Assembly (NCBI GenBank): GCA_963682175.1
Contig: OY821786.1
Span: forward strand, 20,823,501 to 20,887,500
From: Triglochin maritima
Taxonomy: Eukaryota; Streptophyta; Magnoliopsida; Alismatales; Juncaginaceae
Direction of reading: 5' to 3'
Length of the DNA: 64,000 bases
Part shown: positions 24,659-35,814 of the stretch, piece after piece
Numbering within the stretch: the first letter of the stretch is position 1
How the letters are laid out: each line of letters opens with the position of its first letter
Position numbers and translations under genes: made by a program
Notes under the pieces: model-generated
The model's database searches: none
What the model was told of the DNA's origin: nothing
Seen by the model: only the letters and a program-made list of their open reading frames with translations

Positions 24659-26222
24659 TGATTGATCGTTTTATATTTAACCCAAGTGCACGACCGCGTT
24701 GAAGCGGTGGCAAATACGGGTCGTCCACTGGGAGGTGTGTCGACACTTAGTTTGTGCGAAGGCGAGAGGTAAAGAAAGGGAAGAAAGGTTGGTTACACTA
24801 AACTACACTACAAAGCTGAAATGAGATGGAGAAGAAACGATAAAACTAAACCCCAAAGGGGGTAGAGAAATAATGTGAACATAAAGAAGTGTATGTGTGT
24901 GTGTTCATTAAGCTCTTCACAACATGTAGTGCATGAAATCATAAAACTACATCCAACTTTCCCTCCACATGAATTAAGATTTCACTACATCATTAAAACA
25001 TACAAGACAATAGTTGGAATGAAGCTACATGAACTCAAGTATAAAGACTAGACCCTACTATGCCTCCACATGAATTAAGATAAGACTACATAATTAAAAC
25101 ATACAAGACATTAGCTAAGGTAAAGGCAACAAGAGCTCATACAATACAACTTGTGTTTCCAATATTAACTTCATCCATATCCTAACCTTATCATTCCCCA
25201 TAAAATAGGTCCACTAATCAAAGCATAAGCTAAGCTTCATTCAAGAGCATTAGCTTATCAAAGATAAGAGTGGAGACCCATTAGATGGTTATGGAAATCA
25301 TATAAAGCTCAAGGGATAAAAAGAACACACACTTAATACACTACATAATTATATCACATATTTCTCCACCCCCCAAATGTGGATGGAACTACTCACTACT
25401 CATTACACTAACTATATTAGCAAAAGAAAACATAATACTGAAATGAAAGTTATACTAATCAAGCAAGAAATATTAAAGAAGCATAAAACAAAACAAACAA
25501 GCAAACATGCATATGGAAGGAAATTAAACTAAGAGAGAAACAACACAATTAAAGGAAAACTTCTATTATTAACTCACTCAATTACAAGTAGCTCTTCCTC
25601 CACCGGAGTTTTGCTTCAAGGCTTCACTCTTAGTAGGGAAGGTGGCCACCAAAGAGAGAGATGGATACAATGGGAGGTGAAGAGTTCTATTTATAAGCAT
25701 GGAAAAAGCTAATCCGGGACAATACCCCAATGTGGGACTAAACCAATACCAAAAATAGCCTAAACACATGATAATACAAGTCCAGGAAGAAGCTTGGCTG
25801 ATCTGGGCTTAACCAGACCCCCAATTGGCGGTTCCAGACCGCCAATTGGCGGCCTATTAGCTTCAGATCGGTCTGGATCTTCTGGTGGGCTTTCCTTGGA
25901 TTGTTTCTTGGTCTTAGATGCATCTAACTTGTGTAGTGGAGCTCCGACCCGAATCGAATTGACAAAATACTCCCCATGATGGTGTGGAGTTTCCTGTTTT
26001 GCTCTTAGGTCCTTCTGTCTTACGATCAGGTCCTTCTGTCTTGCATCTGGGTCCCCAGGTCTCACAATGAAGTCCTTTTTCCTGCTTTTGGGTCCTTTCA
26101 TGGCTCTTCTCTTCAAACCTCTTTATTTCTGAAAACTAAACATAAAACTCGTCACGTAGCATTGCTTAGGTGTAAGATAATGGATATAAGATACAAATAT
26201 AAGCATGAAATGATGTCAATCA
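24659..26222 (-). mobile_element. 5' LTR of element C
   Basis: 1,564 bp; TG start and CA end, followed by the target duplication CCCAA at 26223-26227. It is highly similar to the 3' LTR at 14883-16447. The palindrome pair is at about 25815-25832 and 25837-25854. Confidence 0.93.
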
Positions 26223-29095
26223 CCCAACATTCCACTCCATACAACATCGCAGGTCTTATAGCAGTTCTATAAAAAAATCATTTTAGCTTGAGAGATATGT
26301 CACATAAGACAGTTGATGTTTATAGCCATTTCAACCACCCTAATCCAATATTATGACTAAAATTTTCATCAATCTCCCTATCATTTTGAAGTTTCGACCT
26401 TAGATATCTGAAAATATACTTTCTACCCACCTCTTGACCATCCAATATGATCTTTTCTTCATCAGTATCTACGATACAGAAACAACACTTCAAATATTTA
26501 GATTTATACTTAATTTAAAACTTTTTGTTTCTAAAGTGCCCCTCCACCACCATAGTTTCCTCTCAACGTCTATCCTACTCTTGTGAAATAGTACAACATC
26601 ATCTGCGAAAAGCATACACACCAATGGGGCCTCAAACTGTATATCTTTTGTTACATCGTCAACCACTAAAGCAAAAAGGTACGAACTTAAAGTTGACTGC
26701 TAATGAAATCCAATTTTAATCAGAAAGGCACTAGTCTCACTATCGCATACTATAACGCTAGTTTCAACCCCTTCATACATATCTTTAATCAAGTTAATAT
26801 ATTTTGTTGATGATTTATTCTTCTTAAGTTCCCACCACATAACACTTCTTATGACTCTGTCATGTGCCTTTCCTAAATCAATAAAAATCATGTGTAAGTC
26901 ATTTTTTGTTCCCTATACCGCTCCATGAGTTGTCTAATCAAGAAAATGGTCTCGATCGTCGACCGTTCAAGGCATGAAATTAAATTGATTATCATTAACA
27001 TTTGTCTCTCTCCTCAGACGGTACTCAATTATCCTTTCCTACAACTTCATATGGTGGCATGTGAGCTTCATACCTCTATAGCTAGTGTTGTGGGATCGTG
27101 TATGACCCTAATTTTCTAATCAATTTTAAGTTAATCTCTACTTAAGAAAACAAGATGAGCAGCGGAAACAATTTAAACAAACAAGTAGAGAAATGCAAAC
27201 CACAATGGACACCAGTGATTTTTACAAAGGTTCGGTCACCCGCCTATGTCCTCTTTGCAAGCTCCGCTCGACACTTCAAGCTCCGCTCACGTCTTCACTA
27301 ACCACTCCCTGTTATGGGCCGGGAGAGAACACATTTACAATCTTCAAACTAACGAACAACCCTCACCTAGCTTGGCTCCGCCTCTCACAATCCGTGAGGG
27401 ATGCTTCGGGCTTTCACCGAAACCTTTACAACTTTGATGACAGCAACAAGTAACCAAGAGTATTGACACTCTAACCTTGAGCACACTTAGAGTATGATAG
27501 AATTTGGGATCTTAAGTGTGAAGGTGGAAGCTTTGAGTGTTTGAGGATTCTCTCTAATGTAGGAGGCAAATAGAAGTGGGAGAGACGTAGAAATAAGTCT
27601 TGGAACATCTATTTGTAAGCTCCTAAAGTGTTATAGTCGTTGTGATTCATGTGGTAAGTGATTGTGTAAGAACACAAAACAGAAAAGCACAAGTCACTGT
27701 TCTGGATACAATCGGTCGACTGAATCGGGCAAACCGGTCGACCATTTCCATAAGTTTAAGAAAGCGTTCCAACAGACAAGTAATCGGTCGAACCATGACA
27801 AGCTATAACTCAAGTTCACTTAAGTGAACGGTCGAACTAGTGTGTGGAATGGTCGACCGTTCAGGGAGTTTTGGCCAGACAAAAGATAAACGGTCGAACT
27901 CAAGGAATGGTCTTGTTCGACCGAAAATTTACACGCACCTTGAGCTTCAAGAGAAGTCTGTTCGATCGACCGGGGTCTAGGGAACGGTCGACCAAAAACT
28001 TCCAGTAAGTTCTAGATGACCAAATGTGCTTCATCTGGTCGACCGCTAGGCAGGCATCGTTCGACCGGTGGCCAAGAAATTTTTGGGTTTTGGAAAATTC
28101 GACCGTTGTATAAAATGACAAATCTAACGGTCAAATGACACGTGTAGACGGTCGAAAAAAATGGTACAACCGATCGACCGGTACAACACTATAGGCTAAC
28201 AAAAATAATTGACCCAATCGGTCGAACTAAGAACAGGTTTGGTCAATCGATTGGCACAGGAAGACTAGGTTTAGGTTTAAATGGTTTCCGATTTAAGTTT
28301 GGGTGACCTATTGAAGTCCAATTGATCTGAGATTTTGTGTGTGACTTCTATAAGGAACCTAGTATGTATGTGAGTAGATATTTACTCAAGTATACACAAG
28401 TTCCTAATACTCAATTACAAGTAAAATTACATGTCTTCAAAAGCTTGATTACATGTCTTGACTTGAATTCCTTGAGTCTTGATCACTTATAGATGTTAGC
28501 ACAAAGCAATATATATGTTATACATAATGTGTGTTACTCTACATTAGATTGTGATTAAGATTAGGTTGAATAAATCATCAAAACATGAATTAAGGCCTAA
28601 AAGCCAACAAGTGCAACTTTGAATATCTCATTTATTCTTGTAAATTGCACCAGGACACTACTCAACGCATTTGGTATTTTATTCATCCTAAAAATATTAT
28701 TAAACAACTTTGTTAATGACATCATGGCTCTATCCCCAAGACATTGTCACACCTCAATCGGGATATAGTCTGATCCAAAAGTTTTACCTACTTTCATCCT
28801 TTTTAAGGCTTTTGGAACCTCAACTTCTCTAGTCCTCCATATGAATCGTCAATTAGATTCTAAAATGCATCCTCCACTTCAATATGTCGCTATCATTCTC
28901 TTTGTTGAACAACTTATCAAAATACACTCTCCATCTTTCCTTAATATCCTCATCCTTAACTAGAAGTTTATGATTATCATCTTAAATGCATTTAAAAAAA
29001 ATTAATACATTTAACTTGATTAAGATTTCTGATTTTCTTCTCCGGTACTTTAGCCGGCTTATAAATTCCAAGTTCTCCCTCTACTCTAATCATTG
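26223..29095 (-). pseudogene. Degenerate LINE (non-LTR retrotransposon) reverse transcriptase
   Basis: Minus-strand ORF2 remnant in broken frames, interrupted by a solo LTR (27089-28610). From the high-coordinate end it holds a segment like EDIKERWR (near 28930). At 26891-26700 there is the RT block FIDLGKAHDRV followed by YINLIKDMYEGVETSV, and near 26620 the catalytic FADD with neighbouring LVCMLFADDVVLF. The 3' continuation is 14655-14882 beyond element C. The frame is broken at many places, so this is an old copy and the oldest visible layer of this part of the nest. The 5' boundary near 29095 is approximate because similarity fades. Confidence 0.8.
27089..28610 (-). mobile_element. Solo LTR of a SIRE-like copia element
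   Basis: 1,522 bp inserted in the LINE. On the minus strand it starts TGTTGGCTTTTAGGCC and contains TTTTGATGAT, like the LTRs of the copia element at 42804-53118, which start TGTTGGCTTTTTGGC. It carries many copies of GGTCGACC and GTTCGACC, as those LTRs do. It begins TGTGGGATCG on the plus strand and ends GCCAACA. The flanks are AGTGT (27084-27088) and AGTGC (28611-28615), a 5-bp target duplication with one change. The LINE sequence joins across it. Related to, but clearly distinct from, the complete copia element. Confidence 0.85.
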
Positions 29096-29555
29096 GATAA
29101 GTGGTGGACTTTTGAGAAAGTCATAATAAATAAATTATCGAGGAGATGAGGTTGTGAGACCATTAAAAGGGGAAACCTCGACGGATATCAGGAGCAATAA
29201 TATTAATTTTGGAGTTTTACTCATTAGCTTAGTGTTCATGAATCTGTTACTGTTAGGAAGAGTTTTATGCTCTGAATAGGTTCAAGGCCCATGACGGCAG
29301 GGTGTAGGTCTCTATGACTACGAGTGTGATCCTTGTGGTTGGAATCTATGAGAACAAGGGAATTCTCTAGAGCACTCACGAGACAAGATGAGTGAATGGT
29401 CGTAACGCGCACATCGGCAAACAACTTTGGTATCATGCTACATTGTGTTGTGTGGATTTTTGAAGTCTGATTAATAGGATGTAGTTCAAGATATAGTTCA
29501 CTATATCCCATTAGATGGATAGTCTACACTCAGGTTGAATTCAAAGCTGAAGCTA
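29096..29555. other. Unassigned sequence between LINE and CACTA element
   Basis: 460 bp, AT-rich, with no reading frame that resembles a known protein. It may be the diverged 5' part of the LINE or unrelated intergenic DNA; I cannot tell. Confidence 0.5.
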
Positions 29556-29589
29556 CACTAGTGCAGAATTGGCTTTACTCGTCGCCCAA

Positions 29590-29905
29590 TAGACGTCGGC
29601 CGTTACAACGGCCGACGTCTATTGTGGAGAGGACAGCATAGACGTCGGTTGGAATGGAAGACGACGTCTATGCGACACTATAGACGTCGGGTGTGGGAAT
29701 AACACATTTAACCGACGTCTATAGTGTATAGACGTCGACCTTTAGACGTTGTTGTTTTAGTACCTTGTGAGTCCGACGTCTATAGGGTATAGACGTCGGC
29801 CTATAGACGTCGGACGTACTGTAAGGCCGACGTCTATACTCCAACCATATAGACGTCGAGGTATAGACGTCGGCGTTATGGAACATCCGACGTATATAGG
29901 TCTTA
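29590..29905. repeat. Left subterminal repeats of the CACTA element
   Basis: A dense set of direct and inverted copies of a 10-14-bp motif around TAGACGTCGG, often as back-to-back pairs with a GACGTC core. In CACTA elements such arrays bind the element's own DNA-binding protein. The right array is at 35415-35790. Confidence 0.85.
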
Positions 29906-31240
29906 AAGAATTCAACAGACGCGCTTTCTTTCATTCATTTCAGTCGAAACCCACCCAAACCCTAGCCGTCCCGCGACCGAACTCTCCTCCGCGACCATCC
30001 TCCGACCGATCCGCACCGTCTCCGGCACCGCAGCGAGCTCCCAAGCTCTCCTCCACTTCTCCGGCCCTCTTCTCCTTCTTCCTCCGTCTTCCTCTAGCTT
30101 TCTCCACATGTAAGTTTTAAGTTCGTTTTTGGTTGTTTTAAGTTCCTCCGTCTTTCTCTACATATTCTTTCTAAGTTAGCCTTCATCCCGTGGTTTCGTT
30201 TGCAGCCGTCACCGCACCATCTCGTGTCACCGAACCACAAAGAGCTCCTCCGGCATCACATCTTTCCACTCCTCTGGTTCGTCACCGCACCATCTCTGTA
30301 GAAAAATCCTATTGTTACACGTTTGGGATTTAACAGAAAAATACTTAATGCTTTCGGTGAAAAAAAGTATGTGAGCATTCAAAGAGTATTGTAGTAATGT
30401 TTTTTTGGGCCATAGAATCTAAGTATTTTAGGAAGTCTAGAACTTCATATATCTAAGAAAACTAACATTGCGTTTGGATGCGGTGGTTTGACTTGCAGTA
30501 TCATATGATATTTCTAATATGTAATTTGAATGTGACGTATTTATGGAAGAAGGTTGATCTAAAATCATATCAGATTTGTAATCTTTGTTATTTAAAATTT
30601 CCATGAGGTTTTACGATAGGTTCATCTAAATGAGAACTTAAATGTTGCAAACTGAACTTAGATTGGTTTGGTTTGCTATCTTAGATTTGTAATGTAATGT
30701 GAATGTGAATGTGAATGTGATGTAATGACTTGGATTGGATTGGTTTGGTTTGGTTTGATTTCAGGATTTGAAGAATTTTACATATCAAATTTTAAGTGGA
30801 GGTTCTGCCAAAATTTCAATAAAATTTTATTCCCAATTATTATTAATAACATGATAGTTTGTGTTTAAAATGTTTTTCTGTCAATTCAAGTAATTAGTTT
30901 TAATACTTGATTTTAATATTTTAAATGTTTATTGTTTTAATTTATTGAATTTTTTATATTATGATAATAACCCATTGCCCCCCTTAAACAACTTGGCCTT
31001 TAATAACCCAAAGCAAAAGATTAGACAATATTTGTTAAGTCATTCATCATATAGGATTTGCATGCATTGTATTTTTCTATTATTTACGATTTCTGTCGTA
31101 GATTGCTGGCGTAAGGTACGTACTATCTTTCACTCATCATTCATTAGAAAGCACGCATTAGTTAGTAGGACTTGCATTGGAACAAGAGTGAGGTGAGTGT
31201 TTGTTTCGTGTGTTGTTTGTTAGATTAAGGTATGAAAAAC
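29906..31240 (+). other. 5' non-coding region of the CACTA element
   Basis: A GC-rich stretch (29930-30120) with a C-rich sense strand is followed by AT-rich DNA. This resembles a promoter-proximal untranslated exon and intron, with possible donor sites after 30110. I see no known protein domain. Confidence 0.45.
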
Positions 31241-31785
31241 ACTTAGGGGGCAGTCACCTATAGGAGATGAGGTGGGGGATTTCATCACCCTTTCCTTGGC
31301 CCAAAAACCACTTAATAAAAGAGCCTTAATAAAATCAATTAGACGTTGGCCCCTAGGATTTTCGGACGCATTAAGGAGAGGAAACCGTTTAAGACCGTTA
31401 TGGCCTGAATGTCGTTTCCCATCTAGTCTCCCTGAGATTTTAGGAACCTCCGGGTTCTTGATTTCCTATAGATTAGTGGTCCTCGATGTTTAAGACCGTT
31501 TCGGCCTGAACGTCGTTGCCCATCTAGTCTCCCTGAGATATTAGGGACCTCCGGGTTCTTGATTTCCTACAGACTAGTGGTCCTCGGTGGGACCTCGAAG
31601 TTAGGCGTCGTCTATTATTAAGGACCTATAGTGGACTTTAGGTTTGTTTTGGCCTTGATTGTTTAGTTAGATTTCTAACCTTCCTTATTCCACGCTAGAT
31701 TAAAGACTTCATCTCTTCTCCTCTGAGTCATTCTTTTCTCATCTTAATGTCTCCGAATCTTCTCATCTACGTACACATTCTTTTA
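31241..31785 (+). repeat. Captured Athila-like leader inside the CACTA element
   Basis: About 545 bp homologous by eye to the untranslated leader of elements A, C and D, in the leader's sense orientation relative to the CACTA genes. Recognisable blocks are GGGGGATTTCATCACCC (near 31272), CCTCGAAGTTAGGCGTCGTC (near 31593) and CTCCTCTGAGTCA (near 31718). A unit of about 101 bp is tandemly duplicated at 31387-31487 and 31488-31587. It ends about 60 bp before the transposase start codon, so it probably forms part of the 5' untranslated region. Confidence 0.75.
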
Positions 31786-31847
31786 AATTGAAATTTTATT
31801 TATGTTCTGCAATAATAACTATCATTTTTGCCTCTGTTTAGATTGAA

Positions 31848-33096
31848 ATGGATCGAGAGTGGATAGTTTCAAACAGATTGAGTGATGAGTATGAGAACGG
31901 AGTGAATATGTTCTTAGAGGTTGCCAAAAAACATTCTAAGAAAATGAAAGACAGCGACATGGCGTATTGTCCGTGCAATAAGTGTCATATTATGTCAGTG
32001 TTGACTTTTCGGAAAATGAAAGATCATTTGTTTGAGAAAGGTTTCGACCCAGATTACAGACGGTGGATATGGCACGGCGAAAATGAATCATGTAGTCGTT
32101 CCAAGAATGATGGAGAAGATGTTAGTGTGGAAGATCACTTAGAGGAAATGGTTCAGGATATGGCTGAAAAGTTTTCGTCCAACCCCGATTTACTTGGTAA
32201 TTTGTTGAGTGACAATGAGAAGCTGTTGTATAAGAATTGTACCAAATTCACTAGATTGTCAGCGGTGTTGAAGTTGTACAATTTAAAAGCTGGAAATGGT
32301 TGGTCCGATGTGAGTTTCACATCAATGTTGAAGTTAGTGAAAGAGATGCTTCCAGATGACAATGAGTTGCCAGATAGAACTTATGATGCAAAGAAAGTGT
32401 TATGCCCTATGGGAATGGAATATAGGAAGATACACGCATGCCCGAACGATTGTATATTGTATAGGGGTGAGTTTGAAAACTTACATTCCTGTCCCAGGTG
32501 TAATGTTTCAAGATACAAAATGAAACGTAGTGGACCAAACCACAATGAAGAGGCTAATGAGATGAAAATCAAAGGACCTCCTGCTAAGATTTTGTGGTAT
32601 CTTCCGATAATACCAAGGCTTAAACGTTTGTTTGCGGGTAAAGAGGATTCCAAGAACATGACATGGCATGCTGATCGTGAGAAACCAAATGATCAGTTGC
32701 TACGTCACCCTGCAGATTCACCTCAGTGGAAAAAAATAAATGTCGACTTTCCTGTGTTTGGTGAAGAATCGAGGAATGTACGACTTGGGCTCTGTACTGA
32801 CGGAATGAATCCTTTTGGTAGTTTGAGTAGCATTCACAGTTCTTGGCCCGTTCTGCTTGTAATTTACAATCTGCCACCGTGGTTATGCATGAAACGCAAA
32901 TATATCATGTTGTCCTTAATGATTTCTGGTCCGAAACAACCTGGAAACGACATCGATGTGTATTTAAGACCTTTAATTGATGACCTAAAGAAATTGTGGG
33001 ATGACGGAGAGTCAGTTTTTGATTCTTATCGTCTGGAGAGTAAACTCCAGAGGGGAGTACATCACAGACGAGTCGCAAGCTATCGGCTCGAAGATA
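31848..33096 (+). CDS. CACTA TNP2-type transposase, internally truncated
   Basis: Starts MDREWIVSNRLSDEYENG. The N-terminal transposase-associated domain has the zinc-binding-like segment YCPCNKCH (near residues 42-49), then HLFEKGFDPDYRRWIWHGE. From about residue 175 it has the TNP2/Transposase_21 hallmarks: MGMEYRKIHACPNDCILYRGE, HSCPRCNVSRYK, PRLKRLFAGKED, HADREKPNDQLLRHPADSPQW and LGLCTDGMNPFGSLSS. The family continues for several hundred residues with the rest of the catalytic core. Here the match stops after about residue 385 (DVYLRPLIDDLKKLWDDG), and the frame ends at 33128 or runs into a donor site at 33097 (GTAAGT). It cleaves element ends in the nucleus in intact relatives. This copy looks non-functional. 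Confidence 0.85.
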
Positions 33097-33185
33097 GTAA
33101 GTTGCATCACTTATATATATGTTATTAATTCAGAATCATTAATTTTATATTGCTCAAATGATACTAAATATTGTTTTAAACTTAG

Positions 33186-35080
33186 GACTCTCTGAAGTTG
33201 AGAGAATCTCAAGGCAAATTTGCTTCCGATGGTCGGAATGATATTCTACGCGAGGCCTTGGGAAACGACGAACACCCCGGTCGTGTGCGAGGGGTAGGGA
33301 GTAGAGTTGGACTTCGACAATATTTTGGGAAGACTCAACGGTCTACTTCGACGACTGGTCATACCAAATGCCAGCAGGAGATTGCAGATTTGAAGAAGTC
33401 TTTGCAACTTCTTACGGAGAGATTGGATCGTGCTTTGCCTACTTCTCCTACCCGTCGTAAGACCGGTTCTTCCACGGAGATTACTCCAGTTCCGCCAGTG
33501 TTCCACCCTCATCGACATGATGATTTCGTGTCTCATTCTCGAGAATTGGCCCTCGTCGACGGTCCCTCGTTTGGAAAGTTCATGGATGGATCTAGATGTG
33601 CTTTATTTGTCGAAGACCCTGATCGAAGATTGGTGGGACACGGGAAAGTTTATAACATCTCCAGACACCACTTCACAGAGGTAGGAGAGGGAGAATTGAA
33701 GGTTGCAGTTGAGAGTTGCTTAGATCCTGGTGTTTTTGTGCCATTTCCGGAAGAAGAGATTGTTACTCTCGGCGATGCTATCGGTGGGTTCGTGCGTTGG
33801 CCTAGTTATTTAGTAGAGCTAAACTACAAACATGAGGTATAGTTTAACTTTGAAAGACTTTAAACTTCAAATTTGTTAACAATTGTATTTTAACGGTTCT
33901 ATACATCTTTGTAAGGTGTCAAGCCTCCGGAGCAAAGGGTCAAACAACCAATCTCCGATCAACATTAATTCGCTTCCAAGTAGGTGCAAAATGTTGTATC
34001 AATGTATGGTAGGTAGGGAGGCACAATCGTTAAGTACCTTGGAGTTGGAGGGGGATAAAGGGTTGCCTCCGGCTTTGTACGTCACCAAAGAGGATATCAT
34101 GCAATTCATGGCGATGGATTCGTTGTGTATCATGATTATCGACGTGCAAGTGAAGTAAGTGTTCTTTTGTATACAATGAAAAGTATTGAATAATTTTATC
34201 AAAACTGTAATAAATTATAATTTTTATACTTGTAGACATCTTTACAACGCCAGAAGGTCAATCTTTCCTGAGGATCAAGTATTTGGATTTATCAGTCCAT
34301 CTACATATATATACGGGAATGACGATAAATCGGGTCAACTAGGGACATTCTTTAAAGAAGAAGACAAGAAATATTATCTGCTCCCTTATCATGAGAGGTA
34401 AACTTTGTAATTCAAAGTGAAATTTTATTTTGTAATAAACTTCTAATTATATATATAACACAGGGCTCATTGGATGCTTGTCGTTGTATGCCCAACGACT
34501 AATTCGGCATATTGGTTTGATCCGTTGGGGTCGAATAAACCAAGGGACTCAATAAAGAAACTTCTAAATATGTAAGTTCGTTTAGTCGTGAATAAAGTAA
34601 TTCGTGGATTTTTATTAGTATTATTGATTGATATTTTAACTTGTGCTACTCAGGGCAATTAAGGTTTACAGAGCTTTAGGTGGTAGGAGAACAACCACAA
34701 AATCAGGAATAACATGGCATGGAATGAGAGTACGTTCTATCCCATTTTTGTTAATTAAGTTAGGAACAAATATTTAGCGAATTCCTATGTTTGTAGTACC
34801 GGAAGCAGGTTGGAAATACGGAATGCGGTTACTACGTGATGAGATACATGGAGGAAATCCTCGAATTGGCAACTCAAGACGTATGCCTATCCGAGGTAAT
34901 GTAGATCGTTATTCAATTGTATAGTTGTGTAGTTTCAATATTTAGTTATTAATATTCAACACACTTGTATTTTTTTCATAGGTTTTTCCAAAAAGTAGTG
35001 ATCCATTCTCGCAACAGGAGCTCGATGAAACTCGCGACCGGTGGGCTCGCTATTTCATCAGAAACATGCTGACGAACTAA
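33186..35080 (+). CDS. CACTA-encoded second gene with Ulp1 (C48) protease domain, multi-exon
   Basis: Plausible exons with GT-AG borders: 33186-33836, 33916-34154, 34236-34397, 34464-34571, 34654-34729, 34797-34895, 34982-35080. The first exon resembles the C-terminal part of plant Ptta/En-Spm transposon proteins (SDGRNDILREAL, RGVGSRVG, a short coiled coil, then SRCALFVEDPDRRLVGHGKV). Later exons form a Ulp1-like cysteine protease. They include MFLD-like MAMDSLCIMII, the histidine in HWMLVVVCP, the aspartate in YWFDPLGS, the glutamine region RKQVGN and the nucleophile in TECGYYVMRYMEEI. It ends RDRWARYFIRNMLTN. The join to the upstream exon ending at 33096 is out of phase and unresolved. It may act in SUMO-type processing; its role in transposition is unknown. 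Confidence 0.75.
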
Positions 35081-35414
35081 GAGGTTCTCCTGCCAATTGT
35101 ATTTTTTGTAATTTAGTTAACAAATGCACTTGTATTACAAACCTACACTTTATGCTTAATATAATCGCCTTAATTTTAGAATGAATTAATTGCAAGTGTG
35201 TTGAATGTCAATTGTGTATGCTTTGTATGTTTGTGCATGTGTGTTTGTGTTTGTGCATGTATGCTTGTGGATGTATATGGATGTATGTGGATGTATATGG
35301 ATGTATGTGGATGAAATTTATAGGTGAACGAATTTGGTGCAGTTGTAAGTACACGACGACGATGACTAAAAACAATTTCGTCGGATGCTATTTATTTTTT
35401 TTGTCCAGGTTTGG

Positions 35415-35814
35415 GAATAGACGTCGGTTGTTTATATCAGCCGACGTCTATTCCTCTGAAGAAAGGAATAGACGTCGGCTTTCTATTTAATCCGACGTCT
35501 ATCCCTAAAGTATAGGCGTCGTATGTTAGTTAACCGACGTGTATGCCTAAAGTATAGGCGTCGTATGTTAGTTAACCGACGTGTATGCTTAACGTATAGG
35601 CGTCGTATGTTAGTTAACCGACGTCTATACATTAAAGAATACACGTCGGAGTCTAATTAAAGCCGACGTATATCCGTTAGGTATAGACGTCGGCTATACT
35701 ATGACCGACGTCTATGTATAGACGACACACACATATACGTCGGATTGGGGTGTGCTCATATCAGACGTGTATAACCCCTTACATCCGACGTATATTCCCT
35801 TTTCTGTAGTAGTG
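35415..35814. repeat. Right subterminal repeats and terminal inverted repeat of the CACTA element
   Basis: Repeated copies of TAGACGTCGG and variants (TAGGCGTCG, CCGACGTGTA), many in inverted pairs, followed by the end reading CACTACTACAGAAAAGG on the minus strand. A unit of about 42 bp recurs at 35512-35635. Confidence 0.85.

Larger units (their letters stand above)
14883..26222 (-). mobile_element. Element C: near-complete Athila-like Ty3/gypsy retrotransposon
   Basis: 11,340 bp on the minus strand with two LTRs (14883-16447 and 24659-26222) and a perfect target duplication CCCAA at 14878-14882 and 26223-26227. In element order it contains a primer binding site, leader, gag, protease, pol with RT, RNase H and integrase, a non-coding 3' region and a polypurine tract. 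By eye the LTRs differ at roughly 25 positions, so insertion is fairly recent. Gag has stop codons and pol has a frame break close to its end, so this copy is probably not autonomous. It lies inside a LINE. Confidence 0.93.
29556..35814 (+). mobile_element. CACTA (En/Spm-type) DNA transposon
   Basis: 6,259 bp. The left end reads CACTAGTGCAGAA; the right end, as reverse complement, reads CACTACTACAGAAAAGG. The 3-bp target duplication CTA is at 29553-29555 and 35815-35817. Both ends carry many direct and inverted copies of a TAGACGTCGG-type motif (29590-29900 and 35415-35790), the usual arrangement of transposase sites in this superfamily. Inside are a TNP2-type transposase frame and a second gene with a Ulp1-type protease domain, both on the plus strand. 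The transposase is internally deleted, so this copy probably needs help in trans. Confidence 0.92.

Noticed and set aside
29236..29511. 91-codon minus-strand frame between LINE and CACTA element
   Set aside because: No recognisable motif and low-complexity composition; chance frame.
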